From contig DEZK01000026.1 of NCBI GenBank assembly GCA_002365175.1, forward strand, positions 1-38,282: 38,282 nucleotides of DNA, given 5' to 3'. This document shows positions 16,492-24,609 of the stretch, piece by piece. The stretch comes from Raskinella chloraquaticus (SeqCode). GTDB lineage: Bacteria > Pseudomonadota > Alphaproteobacteria > Rhizobiales > UBA4765. Numbering within the stretch: position 1 is the stretch's first letter; the number at the start of each line of letters is the position of its first letter. A model generated the notes under the pieces. The model did no database searches. It was not told the DNA's origin and saw only the letters and a list, made by a program, of their open reading frames with translations. The translations under genes were made by a program, and so were the position numbers.

Positions 16492-16527
16492 CGTGATCGT
16501 ATCCGTGCGATGTGATAGGAGGCGGGT

Positions 16528-17637
16528 TTGAAGCATTTTTCCAAGGCGATGTCGATGAAGGTCAATCACAGCGCGCGGCGCGCCCATGCAGGCAAGGGAC
16601 GAGGAGCAGGAGCGCGGCGGCGGATCGCGGCACTGCTCTTGGGTGGCCTGATGCTCGGCCCGCACGCGCTGCGGGCACAGGCACCATCCCCACCCGGCAT
16701 CCTTGCCCCACCGCCTGCTGGTGCGCCGTCTCTGATCCCGGCCTCGCCGGCGCCGCCGGGAATCGTGCCACCTCCGGGCGGCTTCGTGCCGCGCATTTTT
16801 GCGCCCTCCCCTGGCCAGCCCGCACCACCCCCGGCAGCCTCCGTGCCCGCGCCCTCGCCGCCTCGTCCCGGTGCTGCACCCGCGCCAGCCGGCACATCGG
16901 TCCGCCTGCAGGCCACGCCGCGGCTGGGTAGCCCCCCGCTGACCCGCGGTCTCATCTGGCGCGTCTACGCTGACAAGCCGAGGCTCGACGGCAAGGTGGC
17001 GATCCTCACCCAATCAACGGAAGCCCAGCCACTCTTCCGCCTGCCGCCCGGCGCCTATCTGGTGAATGCCGCCTACGGCCGCGCCACCGTGACGCGGCGC
17101 CTTGAAGTCGGCCTCAATCCGGTGGCCGATACATTTGTGTTGACCGCCGGCGCTCTTCGCCTGCAGGCAACGGCGGGCGAGCGCATCATTCCTGACACCC
17201 GCGTCACCTACTCCGTGTCGGCCGGGCCCGGCCCTGGCGGCACGACGCTGGTTGAGAACGTCCGTGCCGGACGAATCCTGCGCCTGCCGGTCGGCGATTA
17301 CTTCGTCAATTCGCGTTATGGCGAGGCCAATGCCTTCATGGCAGGCGACGTCAAGATCGAAAGCGGGCGCCTCACCGAGGTGACGATGAAACATCGCGCC
17401 GCCCAGATCACGCTGAAGCTTGTCTCGACGCCCGGCGGCGAGGCGCTTGCCAACACCGCCTGGACCGTGCTCACGCCCGGTGGCGATACGGTTCAGGAAT
17501 CAATCGGCGCTTTCCCCATCATGGTGCTGGGAGCGGGCGATTACACGGTCATCGCCCGCAACGACCAGCGCATCTTCAATGCCCGCTTCTCAGTCGAAAC
17601 CGGGCGCGATCGCGAGGTCGAGGTGGTCGCGAAATAG
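16528..17637 (+). CDS. Secreted proline-rich protein with three tandem beta-type repeats, function unknown
   Basis: The 369-residue protein starts at TTG 16528, chosen because AGGAGG lies at 16517-16522, 5 nt upstream; ATGs at 16549 and 16555 are alternatives. Residues 1-52 form an export signal: a basic region, then IAALLLGGLMLGPHALRAQA. Residues 53-122 are a Pro/Ala-rich linker. Three repeats of about 80 residues follow (about 125-208, 209-291, 292-369). Each has a strand-rich core with the matching segments LPPGAYLVNAAYG, LPVGDYFVNSRYG and LGAGDYTVIARND. The repeats look like small beta-sandwich modules, suggesting an envelope or periplasmic binding role. No enzymatic motif is visible. Confidence 0.8.
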   Translation: MKHFSKAMSMKVNHSARRAHAGKGRGAGARRRIAALLLGGLMLGPHALRAQAPSPPGILAPPPAGAPSLIPASPAPPGIVPPPGGFVPRIFAPSPGQPAPPPAASVPAPSPPRPGAAPAPAGTSVRLQATPRLGSPPLTRGLIWRVYADKPRLDGKVAILTQSTEAQPLFRLPPGAYLVNAAYGRATVTRRLEVGLNPVADTFVLTAGALRLQATAGERIIPDTRVTYSVSAGPGPGGTTLVENVRAGRILRLPVGDYFVNSRYGEANAFMAGDVKIESGRLTEVTMKHRAAQITLKLVSTPGGEALANTAWTVLTPGGDTVQESIGAFPIMVLGAGDYTVIARNDQRIFNARFSVETGRDREVEVVAK

Positions 17638-17645
17638 ACCGTGCC

Positions 17646-19619
17646 TCAGCCCCGCCGCATATCGGGCGGCGTTGCCTCTGTCACAAGCGCCGCGATCGCC
17701 TCGTCAAGCGACATGCTGTGCTGGTCCTGTGAGCCCAGACGGCGCATATTGACCGCACCCGCTTCTGCTTCACGTTTGCCGACAACCAGCAGCACCGGCA
17801 CCTTGGCCAGCGAATATTCCCGCACCTTGTAGTTGATCTTTTCATTGCGCAGATCAGACGACGCCCTCAAGCCCGCCTTGCGGCAGGCCGCTACCACCTT
17901 GCCGGCGTACTCATCGCCTTCGGAGGTGATGGTCAGCACCTTGATCTGGTCAGGCGCCAGCCACAGCGGGAAATGCCCGGCATGACTTTCGATGAGAATG
18001 CCAAGGAACCGCTCCAGCGAACCGACGATGGCACGATGGATCATCACCGGCTGCTTCTTTTCGCCATCCGCACCGATATAGAAGGCGCCGAAGCGCTCCG
18101 GCAGGTTGAAATCGACCTGTGTCGTCCCGCATTGCCAGTCGCGGCCGATGGCGTCCTTCAGTGTGTATTCGAATTTCGGGCCATAAAACGCCCCTTCTCC
18201 GGGATTGATACCGGTCTTGATCTTGCCGCCTGACTGCACCTCGATTTTTTTCAGAACATTCAGCAACACCGCTTCAGCGCGATCCCACAGCGCGTCCGAT
18301 CCGACCCGCTTTTCCGGCCGTGTCGACAGCTTGACCACGAGTTCTTCAAAGCCGAAATCGCGATAGACCGAGAGCATCAATTCGTTGATGCGCAGGCACT
18401 CGCTTTCCATCTGCTCGTCGGTGCAGAAGACATGGGCGTCATCCTGCGTGAAGCCGCGCACCCGCATCAGCCCGTGGAGCGCGCCCGATGCCTCGTAGCG
18501 ATGCACCAGTCCAAACTCGGCAAGGCGAACCGGCAGATCGCGGTAGCTCTTGAGCCCGTGCTTGAAAAGCTGCACGTGACCCGGGCAATTCATCGGCTTG
18601 AGTGCGAACACACGCTGGTCCGCGTCTGGATCATCGGGGTGCATGAAGGCATGGGCGGACTTCACCGCGAACATGTTCTCCTGATACCAGCCCCAATGCC
18701 CCGAGGTTTCCCATAGCGATTTGTCGAGCACCTGCGGCGCGTTCACCTCTTCATATGTATGAAGCAGGCGCCGGCGCATATAGGCGATCAGCTCCTGGAA
18801 CATGGTCCAGCCCTTGGCGTGCCAGAAGACCGTTCCCGGCCCCTCCGGCTGGAAATGGAAGAGGTCCATCTCCTGGCCAAGCTTGCGATGGTCGCGCTTT
18901 TCCGCCTCTTCGAGCTGGCGCAGATAGGCGTCCAGTTCCTTGTCGCTGGCAAACGCCGTACCGTAGATGCGCGACAGCGTCGGATTGCGCGAATCCCCGC
19001 GCCAGTAGGCGCCGGCCACCTTCAGCAGCTTGAAGGCGTTTCCAACCTTCCCGACAGAGGGCATGTGCGGGCCCCGGCACAGATCGATCCACGCCCCCTG
19101 GCTGTAGAGCTTGACGTCCTCGCCCTGCGGGATCGCCTCCAGCAATTCAATTTTGAACGCCTCACCCTTGGCCTCGAACAGGGAGCGCGCCTCCTCGCGG
19201 CTCACTACTTTCTTGGTAAACGGCGCATCGCGCTGAATAATCTCGCGCATACGCTTTTCAATGGCAGCGAAATCTTCCAGCGAAAACGGCTCATTGCGGA
19301 AGAAATCGTAATAAAACCCGTTCTCGATCACCGGCCCGATGGTCACCTGCGTGCCGGGATAGAGATCCTGCACCGCCTCCGCGAGCACATGGGCGCAATC
19401 ATGGCGGATCAGTTCAAGCGCGCGCGGCTCATCGCGCATGACGAATTCGATTTTGCTGTCGTGGGCGATGGGATCGGCGAGGTCGGCAATGACGCCGTCA
19501 AGCGCCATCGCCACGGCGCGCTTGGCGAGCGAGGGCGCAATCGAGCGCGCCACCTCAAGCCCGCTGCTTGCGGGAGGAAATTGCCGTTGCGCGCCATCGG
19601 GAAAGGTGAGTGTGATCAT
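17646..19619 (-). CDS. thrS: Threonine--tRNA ligase
   Basis: Charges tRNA-Thr in the cytoplasm. The protein has 657 residues, full length. The N-terminal TGS domain starts MITLTFPDGAQRQFPP. The editing domain carries HDCAH (H73 and H77) and DLCRGPHMPS. The class II catalytic core has MNCPGHVQLFKHGLKSYRDL, RVRGFTQDDAHVFC and VMIHRAIVGSLERF, which supply zinc-site Cys and His residues, and an anticodon-binding C-terminus follows (KINYKVREYSLAKVPVLLV). The start is ATG 19619, homologous to the E. coli start; a 16-residue extension is rejected. It is the last gene of a minus-strand group behind yidD and the Fe-S scaffold gene. No T-box or leader peptide is visible. Confidence 0.98.
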   Translation of the reverse strand: MITLTFPDGAQRQFPPASSGLEVARSIAPSLAKRAVAMALDGVIADLADPIAHDSKIEFVMRDEPRALELIRHDCAHVLAEAVQDLYPGTQVTIGPVIENGFYYDFFRNEPFSLEDFAAIEKRMREIIQRDAPFTKKVVSREEARSLFEAKGEAFKIELLEAIPQGEDVKLYSQGAWIDLCRGPHMPSVGKVGNAFKLLKVAGAYWRGDSRNPTLSRIYGTAFASDKELDAYLRQLEEAEKRDHRKLGQEMDLFHFQPEGPGTVFWHAKGWTMFQELIAYMRRRLLHTYEEVNAPQVLDKSLWETSGHWGWYQENMFAVKSAHAFMHPDDPDADQRVFALKPMNCPGHVQLFKHGLKSYRDLPVRLAEFGLVHRYEASGALHGLMRVRGFTQDDAHVFCTDEQMESECLRINELMLSVYRDFGFEELVVKLSTRPEKRVGSDALWDRAEAVLLNVLKKIEVQSGGKIKTGINPGEGAFYGPKFEYTLKDAIGRDWQCGTTQVDFNLPERFGAFYIGADGEKKQPVMIHRAIVGSLERFLGILIESHAGHFPLWLAPDQIKVLTITSEGDEYAGKVVAACRKAGLRASSDLRNEKINYKVREYSLAKVPVLLVVGKREAEAGAVNMRRLGSQDQHSMSLDEAIAALVTEATPPDMRRG

Positions 19620-19678
19620 CTCATTATCCTCACTCCCGCCTACTGCGCGGGTAAGGGTTGAAACCAAGGGGAAAGAGT

Positions 19679-19993
19679 TTATCCGGCCTGCGAATCAGCC
19701 CGCGTCGAACGCCACAGGCCGTAGCTCCACGGCCTATACCAGCGACTTTTGCCGGGCAAGTGCGCGGCCACCACATCAAGCCCGGAGGTTCCCCCCGGGC
19801 GGCAACGGCTGATGCGGGCAGCCCCCATCCACCCGCCTGCCCACAGCCCGTGCCGGGCAATCGCCTCGTCGGTATATTCCGAGCAAGAGGGGAAATGGCG
19901 GCAGGTACGGCCGATGAAGGCTGACAGTGAATAGCGATAAACGAGGATGAGCCCGCGCGCTGCCAGCGCCGGCAGGCGAAGGATCACCTTCAT
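19679..19993 (-). CDS. yidD: Membrane protein insertion efficiency factor YidD
   Basis: Small membrane-associated protein that assists YidC-dependent insertion. The protein has 104 residues, somewhat long at the C-terminus. An N-terminal amphipathic/hydrophobic stretch (LPALAARGLILVYRYSLSAF) is followed by the signature CRHFPSCSEYTDEAIARHG and then GGWMGAARISRCRPGGTSG. The ATG at 19993 overlaps the stop of the upstream Fe-S scaffold gene by 4 bp (ATGA). The tail of about 35 residues after CRPGG is rich in Trp, Arg and Ser and is not part of the usual core. It is separated from the rnpA/rpmH/yidC locus, as in many Rhizobiales. Confidence 0.93.
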   Translation of the reverse strand: MKVILRLPALAARGLILVYRYSLSAFIGRTCRHFPSCSEYTDEAIARHGLWAGGWMGAARISRCRPGGTSGLDVVAAHLPGKSRWYRPWSYGLWRSTRADSQAG

Positions 19994-20436
19994 GCCGCCG
20001 GTGTCGCCGCTCGTGCCTCGGCCTCATCGAGCGCCTTGACGACGGCGTCAAAGGTCAGAAGCGTCGAGGCATGGCGCGCTTTGTACTCGCGTACCGGAAT
20101 AAGGCATTCAAGATCACTCCATCTGCCCTGCGGTGGCGGCCCGTTCTGCTTGAGCATGGCCGTGACGGTCTGGCGAAGCGCCCGCAATTCTTCACTCGTA
20201 CTGCCGATGACATGGCGCGCCATGATGGACGACGACGCCTGGCCAAGGGCGCACGCTTTCACGTCATGAGCGAAATTGGTCACTTTGCCATCAACCAGAT
20301 TGAGATCGACGCTGACAGTCGAGCCACACAGCTTGGAGTGCGCCACCGCCGATCCATCGGGCGTAGCCAGTCGCCCGATCGCCGGGATGTTGCCGGCAAA
20401 ATCAAGAATTTTTCGATTGTAGATATCGTCGATCAT
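19990..20436 (-). CDS. Iron-sulfur cluster assembly scaffold protein (IscU/NifU-N-like)
   Basis: Scaffold on which Fe-S clusters are built before transfer. From ATG 20436 the protein has 148 residues. Three cysteines match the family: C37 in HSKLCGSTV, C62 in VKACALGQASSS, and C111 in SDLECLIPVREYK. The C-terminus ARHASTLLTFDAVVKAL is typical of the rhizobial subgroup. A GTG at 20457 would add seven residues, but the ATG matches the usual MIDD-type start; neither has a clear ribosome-binding site. It overlaps yidD by 4 bp and diverges from folE. Confidence 0.92.
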   Translation of the reverse strand: MIDDIYNRKILDFAGNIPAIGRLATPDGSAVAHSKLCGSTVSVDLNLVDGKVTNFAHDVKACALGQASSSIMARHVIGSTSEELRALRQTVTAMLKQNGPPPQGRWSDLECLIPVREYKARHASTLLTFDAVVKALDEAEARAATPAA

Positions 20437-20527
20437 CTGGCGTTCAGCTTTTGCCACATAAATATGGGTGGTGTCTGTTCCGGCCCGAATATGGTGATAA
20501 ATTACCAGAAACGGAAGAGGGGCAGAC

Positions 20528-20592
20528 TTGATAGGTCGAAAATCACGACATTATGACCGACGTCTTGGCGTCTGCCATAATATTCCTATATT
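20528..20592 (+). promoter_or_regulatory. Candidate sigma-70-type promoters upstream of folE
   Basis: Two weak matches lie in the gap between the scaffold gene and folE. One is TTGATA at 20528-20533 with TATGAC at 20552-20557 (18-nt spacer). The other is TTGGCG at 20565-20570 with TATATT at 20587-20592 (16-nt spacer). The second would give a leader of roughly 85-90 nt. Matches are partial and untested. Confidence 0.25.
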
Positions 20593-20686
20593 CCGGATGT
20601 AGGAACCAGGTTTAATAAATTCGGCTGCCTGGATGGAACCGGTGACACCCCAATCTCGTTTGAGGTTGGTCGAACGGAGAATGAGA

Positions 20687-21319
20687 ATGGATGCCGTCGT
20701 GAAGTCTTTCCCTGCCCGCGCTGACCAGGCGGATATCGTCCGTCGACGTCCTTCGCGCGAGGAAGCGGAAGCGGCTGTGCGTACACTGATCGAATGGGTG
20801 GGCGATGATCCTGATCGCGAGGGTCTGCTTGATACCCCCCGGCGGATGGTCAAGGCCTGGGAAGATCTCTTCCGTGGCTACAAATTGTCCGCAGGCGAAG
20901 AACTCGATACCGTTTTCGAGGAAGTCGGCGGTTATGGCGACATCGTTCTGGTTCGCGACATCCCCTTCTTCTCGCATTGCGAGCACCACATCGTTCCGAT
21001 CACTGGCAAGGCTCACATTGCTTATTATCCGCGCGATGGCGTTGTCGGCCTGTCGAAGCTGGCGCGTGTTGTTGATATCTTTGCCCGTCGCCTGCAGACG
21101 CAGGAAAACCTGACGGCCGAGATCTCCAACTCTATTGATGAGCATTTGAAACCGCGTGGTCTCGCTATCCTGCTCGAAGCCGAGCATATGTGCATGTCGA
21201 TGCGTGGTGTGCAGAAGCATGGCGTGTCCACCGTCACCACCGGCTTCACCGGCGTCTTCCGCGACGATCCGAGCGAGCAGGCCCGCTTCATGATGCTCAT
21301 CCGCGGCTTCAAGAGCTGA
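20687..21319 (+). CDS. folE: GTP cyclohydrolase I (FolE, type IA)
   Basis: Converts GTP to 7,8-dihydroneopterin triphosphate, the first step of folate synthesis. The protein has 210 residues from ATG 20687, which has GGAG 7 nt upstream; further in-frame ATGs at 20681 and 20633 are less well placed. Zinc ligands are in FFSHCEHHIVP (Cys and His) and MCMSMRGVQKHG (Cys). GDDPDREGLLDTPRRMVKAW and VGLSKLARVVDIFARRLQTQ are family signatures. It lies 26 bp upstream of hisI and diverges from the Fe-S scaffold gene, a common rhizobial order. Confidence 0.97.
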   Translation: MDAVVKSFPARADQADIVRRRPSREEAEAAVRTLIEWVGDDPDREGLLDTPRRMVKAWEDLFRGYKLSAGEELDTVFEEVGGYGDIVLVRDIPFFSHCEHHIVPITGKAHIAYYPRDGVVGLSKLARVVDIFARRLQTQENLTAEISNSIDEHLKPRGLAILLEAEHMCMSMRGVQKHGVSTVTTGFTGVFRDDPSEQARFMMLIRGFKS

Positions 21320-21345
21320 GCACAGAGCCAGACGGGTTTTCCGCT

Positions 21346-21768
21346 ATGGTGACCCCAGATATGAGCGCCGTGACCCTGCGGGAGCAAGGCACGGCGTTTC
21401 TGCCGCGTTTTGATGCTGACGGATTGATCACCGCCATCACCCTTGACGCAGCGCGCGGCGATGTACTGATGGTCGCCCACATGAATGACGAGGCACTGCG
21501 CCTCACATTGACGACCGGCATCGCCCATTACTGGTCGCGCTCGCGCCGGCAATTGTGGAAAAAGGGCGAAACATCAGGCCAGCTACAGACGATTGTCGAT
21601 ATTGCGGTTGACTGCGATCAGGACGCGCTTTTGCTGCGCGTCGCCGTGGGCGGCGATGGTGGCGCCTGCCATACCGGCGCCCGCAGCTGTTTTTACCGCC
21701 GACTTGTGATCGATGACAGCGGCACCCCTCACCTCACACGCTTGCCCGACGCTGATTCACAACGCTAG
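21346..21768 (+). CDS. hisI: Phosphoribosyl-AMP cyclohydrolase
   Basis: Third step of histidine synthesis, opening the purine ring of PR-AMP. The protein has 140 residues from ATG 21346; ATG 21361 is an alternative. Motifs are VLMVAHMNDEALRLTL, HYWSRSRRQLWKKGETSG, the metal-site segment DCDQDALLLRV, and GGACHTGARSCFYR with the zinc cysteines. There is no fused HisE domain, the usual alphaproteobacterial state. It follows folE closely and may be cotranscribed with it. Confidence 0.97.
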   Translation: MVTPDMSAVTLREQGTAFLPRFDADGLITAITLDAARGDVLMVAHMNDEALRLTLTTGIAHYWSRSRRQLWKKGETSGQLQTIVDIAVDCDQDALLLRVAVGGDGGACHTGARSCFYRRLVIDDSGTPHLTRLPDADSQR

Positions 21769-21829
21769 ATTTTTGCCGTAACAAACTGACAAGTCTCGTA
21801 TTTGCTGACAACAAGCGGCGCAGGATACA

Positions 21830-22282
21830 ATGATGACACCCTCTCCCCTCATCCGTGCCATCACCCCGCAGGATCGCACCGCGTGGGACGGGCTGTGGCA
21901 GGGATATCTGTCATTCTACGAGGTTCATCTGGCCACCGACATCACCGACGCCACGTTCGCGCGGGTGAGCCAGGGGAACGGCATCAACGGATTTATAGCG
22001 CTGTCACCCGAGGGGACGCCGCTTGGCCTCGTCCATTACACGTTCCACCCGTCAACCTGGAGCAAGGGCGGCTATTGTTATCTTGAGGATCTGTTCGTCA
22101 AACCTGAAGCGCGCGGCCTGCGGCTTGGCCGGGCACTCATCACCGCCACCGAAACCGCGGCACGGGACTACGGCGCCACCCGCCTTTACTGGAACACGGA
22201 AGAGTTCAACGGCACGGCAAGGCGGCTCTACGAGCGCCTTGCCAAACGCGCTCCGTTCGTGCGCTACCAGATCGCCCTGTAG
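21830..22282 (+). CDS. GNAT family N-acetyltransferase
   Basis: Acetyl-CoA-dependent acetyltransferase of unknown acceptor, 150 residues. The strand/loop that binds the CoA pyrophosphate is visible in CYLEDLFVKPEARGLRLGRAL (RGLRLG), followed by ARDYGATRLYWNTEEFNGTARRLYERL, typical of the amine-acetylating GNAT subgroup. The start is ATG 21830, or the ATG at 21833. It stands alone between hisI and the convergent CBS gene, whose stop is 5 bp away. Confidence 0.92.
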   Translation: MMTPSPLIRAITPQDRTAWDGLWQGYLSFYEVHLATDITDATFARVSQGNGINGFIALSPEGTPLGLVHYTFHPSTWSKGGYCYLEDLFVKPEARGLRLGRALITATETAARDYGATRLYWNTEEFNGTARRLYERLAKRAPFVRYQIAL

Positions 22283-22287
22283 ACGGC

Positions 22288-22719
22288 TCACGCCGTGGCG
22301 ATGTAATCGCGCATGGCGTTGGTCTCATGCTCAAGTTCGCTCAGCCGATACTTGACCACATCGCCAATCGAAATAATCCCCGCGAGCGTGCTGCCCACGA
22401 CAACCGGCAGATGGCGGAATTTGCCCTCCGTCATCTGACGCATAAGGTCAGCGATCGATGCCTCCTGCGAACAGGTGGCAACGGTGCGCGTCATGATGGT
22501 CGACACCGGCAGATCGAGTACCGATGGCCCCTCGCCGTCAAGCGCCCGCACGACGTCCCGTTCTGACGCGATCCCGACGATCCGATCATCGGGGCCGGTG
22601 ATGACAACCGCACCGATACGGCGCTTGGCCAGCATCGCCACGACGTGAGCAATGGTTGCGCTTGGAGCTGCGGTCGCGACGTCGCCCCCTTTGGCTTCCA
22701 GGATCTGCTTGACGATCAT
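22288..22719 (-). CDS. CBS domain-containing protein
   Basis: Two tandem CBS domains make up the whole 143-residue protein. The first spans about residues 8-65 (AKRRIGAVVITGPDDRIVGI, SERDVVRAL); the second spans 72-128 (TMRTVATCS-type segment, GKFRHLPVVVGSTLAGIISI). Such free-standing pairs usually bind adenosine nucleotides and act as energy or redox sensors; the partner is unknown. ATG 22719 has a very strong ribosome-binding site, GAGGGGGAAGG. It lies about 100 bp downstream of the rhomboid gene on the same strand. Confidence 0.93.
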   Translation of the reverse strand: MIVKQILEAKGGDVATAAPSATIAHVVAMLAKRRIGAVVITGPDDRIVGIASERDVVRALDGEGPSVLDLPVSTIMTRTVATCSQEASIADLMRQMTEGKFRHLPVVVGSTLAGIISIGDVVKYRLSELEHETNAMRDYIATA

Positions 22720-22821
22720 AGCCTTCCCCCTCTCGCCGTGGTCTTGCTGCCGACGGTTTCCTCAGCCTAGCACGATGCCCGCCAACCACAATTGCCGCAA
22801 TCGCCCCGAGACAAAATGTGA

Positions 22822-23583
22822 TTAATCAGCCAACCTTCGCGGCAAAATGGGATCAAACAGGGGAAAAAGGGCCAAGCCGGCAAGAAATCCACCCAGATGA
22901 GCTTCCCAGGCAATACTGGTCCCTTCTTCAAGACCACTTGGTATGATGCCGGACCCGAAGACAATTGTCAGGGCAAACCACAGGGCGACGAAGCCGAAGA
23001 TGCGCGGGTTCGACAGCGACTGAAGCAAGGGCGGCGCCGGCCGCTGAAAGGCCAGCGCCCCTGATCCACGCAGGCCGCCGAGCGGCGCTCCTGCTTCGAA
23101 AACAAACCGGCAGGCGGCAGCCGTCAGACCAGAGATGGCAGCGGATGCGCCAACAACAGGCACGGCCTCGCCCACATGCGTCATGAAATGGGCGGCTGCG
23201 CCCCCAACCGAACACAGCAAGGAAAACAAAAGAAAGCGCCCTGGCCCGAACCGCCAGGCGACCGCGCTGCCAAAAACCACCAGCCACAGCGTATTGACCA
23301 AAACATGCTGCCAGTCGCCATGCAGCAACCCGTAGGTGATCGGGGACCACAACCGTGCCCATTGATCATCGGCGAACAATACGCGCGCAAACCCCTGATC
23401 GCTGTAGCGCAGCGGGATGAAGGAAAAGCGCAGGATGAGGTCTTCATCCCTTTCCGTTGCGATCCATTGACGCCAGCCATGAAGGCCGATCATCACGCCG
23501 GATAGGGCCACAATCACGCCGGGAAGATTGAAAAACGGCTCGTTTGCGGGGCCGGCTGGCGGCGTCTTGATCATATCATCCAT
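22822..23583 (-). CDS. Rhomboid family intramembrane serine protease
   Basis: Multi-span membrane protease, 253 residues, with about six hydrophobic segments. The catalytic Ser is in VVGASAAISGLTAA, and the catalytic His in WEAHLGGFLAGLALF. An upstream helix has GDWQHVLVNTLWLVVFGSA with the oxyanion-site His/Asn. The N-terminal 20 residues are cytosolic and Pro-rich. The substrate is unknown. ATG 23583 is used. A 34-codon reading frame that ends inside this start is described separately. Confidence 0.93.
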   Translation of the reverse strand: MDDMIKTPPAGPANEPFFNLPGVIVALSGVMIGLHGWRQWIATERDEDLILRFSFIPLRYSDQGFARVLFADDQWARLWSPITYGLLHGDWQHVLVNTLWLVVFGSAVAWRFGPGRFLLFSLLCSVGGAAAHFMTHVGEAVPVVGASAAISGLTAAACRFVFEAGAPLGGLRGSGALAFQRPAPPLLQSLSNPRIFGFVALWFALTIVFGSGIIPSGLEEGTSIAWEAHLGGFLAGLALFPLFDPILPRRLAD

Positions 23584-23680
23584 GCCCCACGCTTAGGCAT
23601 TCGCAAGCAGTCTGGCAATCGCAACGCGCGCTTCGCCGCGCCGCCCGCACCAGTTCACGCAGGCTGGCCTGATCCATCAT
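23576..23680 (-). CDS. Possible small cysteine-rich protein upstream of the rhomboid gene
   Basis: A 34-codon frame runs from ATG 23680 (or ATG 23677) to a TGA at 23578-23576 that overlaps the rhomboid ATG by 8 bp. Its C-terminal part has a paired Cys pattern, CDCQTACEC. No clear ribosome-binding site is present, and the frame is also open further upstream. I do not recognise the product. It could be a coupling leader peptide or a chance frame in GC-rich DNA. Confidence 0.2.
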   Translation of the reverse strand: MMDQASLRELVRAARRSARCDCQTACECLSVGHG

Positions 23681-23686
23681 GGTTAA
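23679..23686. promoter_or_regulatory. CtrA-type half-site upstream of the PAS gene
   Basis: ATGGTTAA, the reverse complement of TTAACCAT, matches the known alphaproteobacterial CtrA half-site consensus. It lies about 135 bp upstream of the PAS-domain gene and in the rhomboid/PAS divergent region. No second half-site at the usual spacing is present, so this is only suggestive. Confidence 0.2.
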
Positions 23687-23818
23687 CAAAACATGGCACG
23701 GCGCATGCAGCGTGAGCCTGCCGACGACGTTCGACACGGTCAAACTGTGCCGAAATGGGATTGCGGGGATGGCGTTTCACAGCCAGGGCAGGCACCGGGG
23801 TAACGGAGTGATAAGACT

Positions 23819-24475
23819 ATGATGCAGCGCAAGCCGCGTTTCGCGCACCAATCAACTGAACAACTATATGAATATTGGAACCAGCGCCGTGGTACACGTC
23901 CGGCACCGACGCGGGCAGAAATTGAGCCAAGTGATATCCGCAACATTCTCCCTGATACTTTTATTCTGTCGGTTGATGAGGGTCGCATTTCCTGGCGACT
24001 GGCGGGCATGCGCATCTGTACGCTTCACTGCCGTGAACTGAAGGAGCGTGACTTTCTCGCCGACTGGCTGGGGCGCGAGCGCGATACCATCGATTCTCTG
24101 CTCCGGGCGATCATTGCCGAGGCCGCTGTCACGGTTTTGCAGTTTCAGGGAAGCGCTGGCAAGGGGGCGCTGCTCAATGTCGAAATGGTCCTTATGCCTC
24201 TGTCGACATTCGGCCGCGCCAATCGCATATTAGGCGCCATGGGGACGCTGAACGATCCATACTGGATTGGCATCCAGCCACCGTCAAACCGAAAGATCGG
24301 TAATACGCGTCTGCTGTGGCCATCGGGCGCCCCAGACAATTTCTACGGTGAAACTCCCTCTCTCGCCTCGGCGCAGTCCCGTTTTACTCAGCTGATGACA
24401 CCCGAAATCGAACTGGCGGCCGACCGTGCGCGCCGTTATCGCCATTTGACAGTGATGGATGGCGGTAAAAGCTGA
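23819..24475 (+). CDS. PAS domain-containing protein (PAS_5 type)
   Basis: The 218-residue alphaproteobacterial protein is dominated by one PAS_5-like domain. The N-terminal STEQLYEYWNQRRGTRPAPT and the core EIEPSDIRNILPDTFILSVD are typical, followed by ISWRLAGMRICTLHCRELKE and the mid-domain LLRAIIAEAAVTVLQFQ. There is no output domain, so it probably acts through a partner. The start is ATG 23819 or 23822, with GGAG about 10 nt upstream. It is the first of three same-strand genes (PAS, tandem PilZ, LapG-like peptidase) spread over 2.6 kb. Ligand unknown. Confidence 0.85.
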   Translation: MMQRKPRFAHQSTEQLYEYWNQRRGTRPAPTRAEIEPSDIRNILPDTFILSVDEGRISWRLAGMRICTLHCRELKERDFLADWLGRERDTIDSLLRAIIAEAAVTVLQFQGSAGKGALLNVEMVLMPLSTFGRANRILGAMGTLNDPYWIGIQPPSNRKIGNTRLLWPSGAPDNFYGETPSLASAQSRFTQLMTPEIELAADRARRYRHLTVMDGGKS

Positions 24476-24609
24476 TGAGCGATCCAAGCGCGAAAAGCGG
24501 AGATAATTTTCGTGTGATCGTCCTGGTAGCCTTAGACTAACCGGTTCTTAAGGTTAAGCGGGGTAGTTTGTTGCCAAGTGATAACGCTTGAAGGCAAGCA
24601 CGCACGACG

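Noticed and set aside
16492..17013. Long N-terminal extension of the nitroreductase frame
   Set aside because: Low-complexity Arg/Gly-rich translation of the antisense of the repeat-protein gene; the family start is at 16491.
24525..24560. TTAAGG/GGTTAA motifs before the tandem-PilZ gene as a CtrA box
   Set aside because: Spacing between TTAA elements is 2 bp, not the 7 bp of the full consensus.
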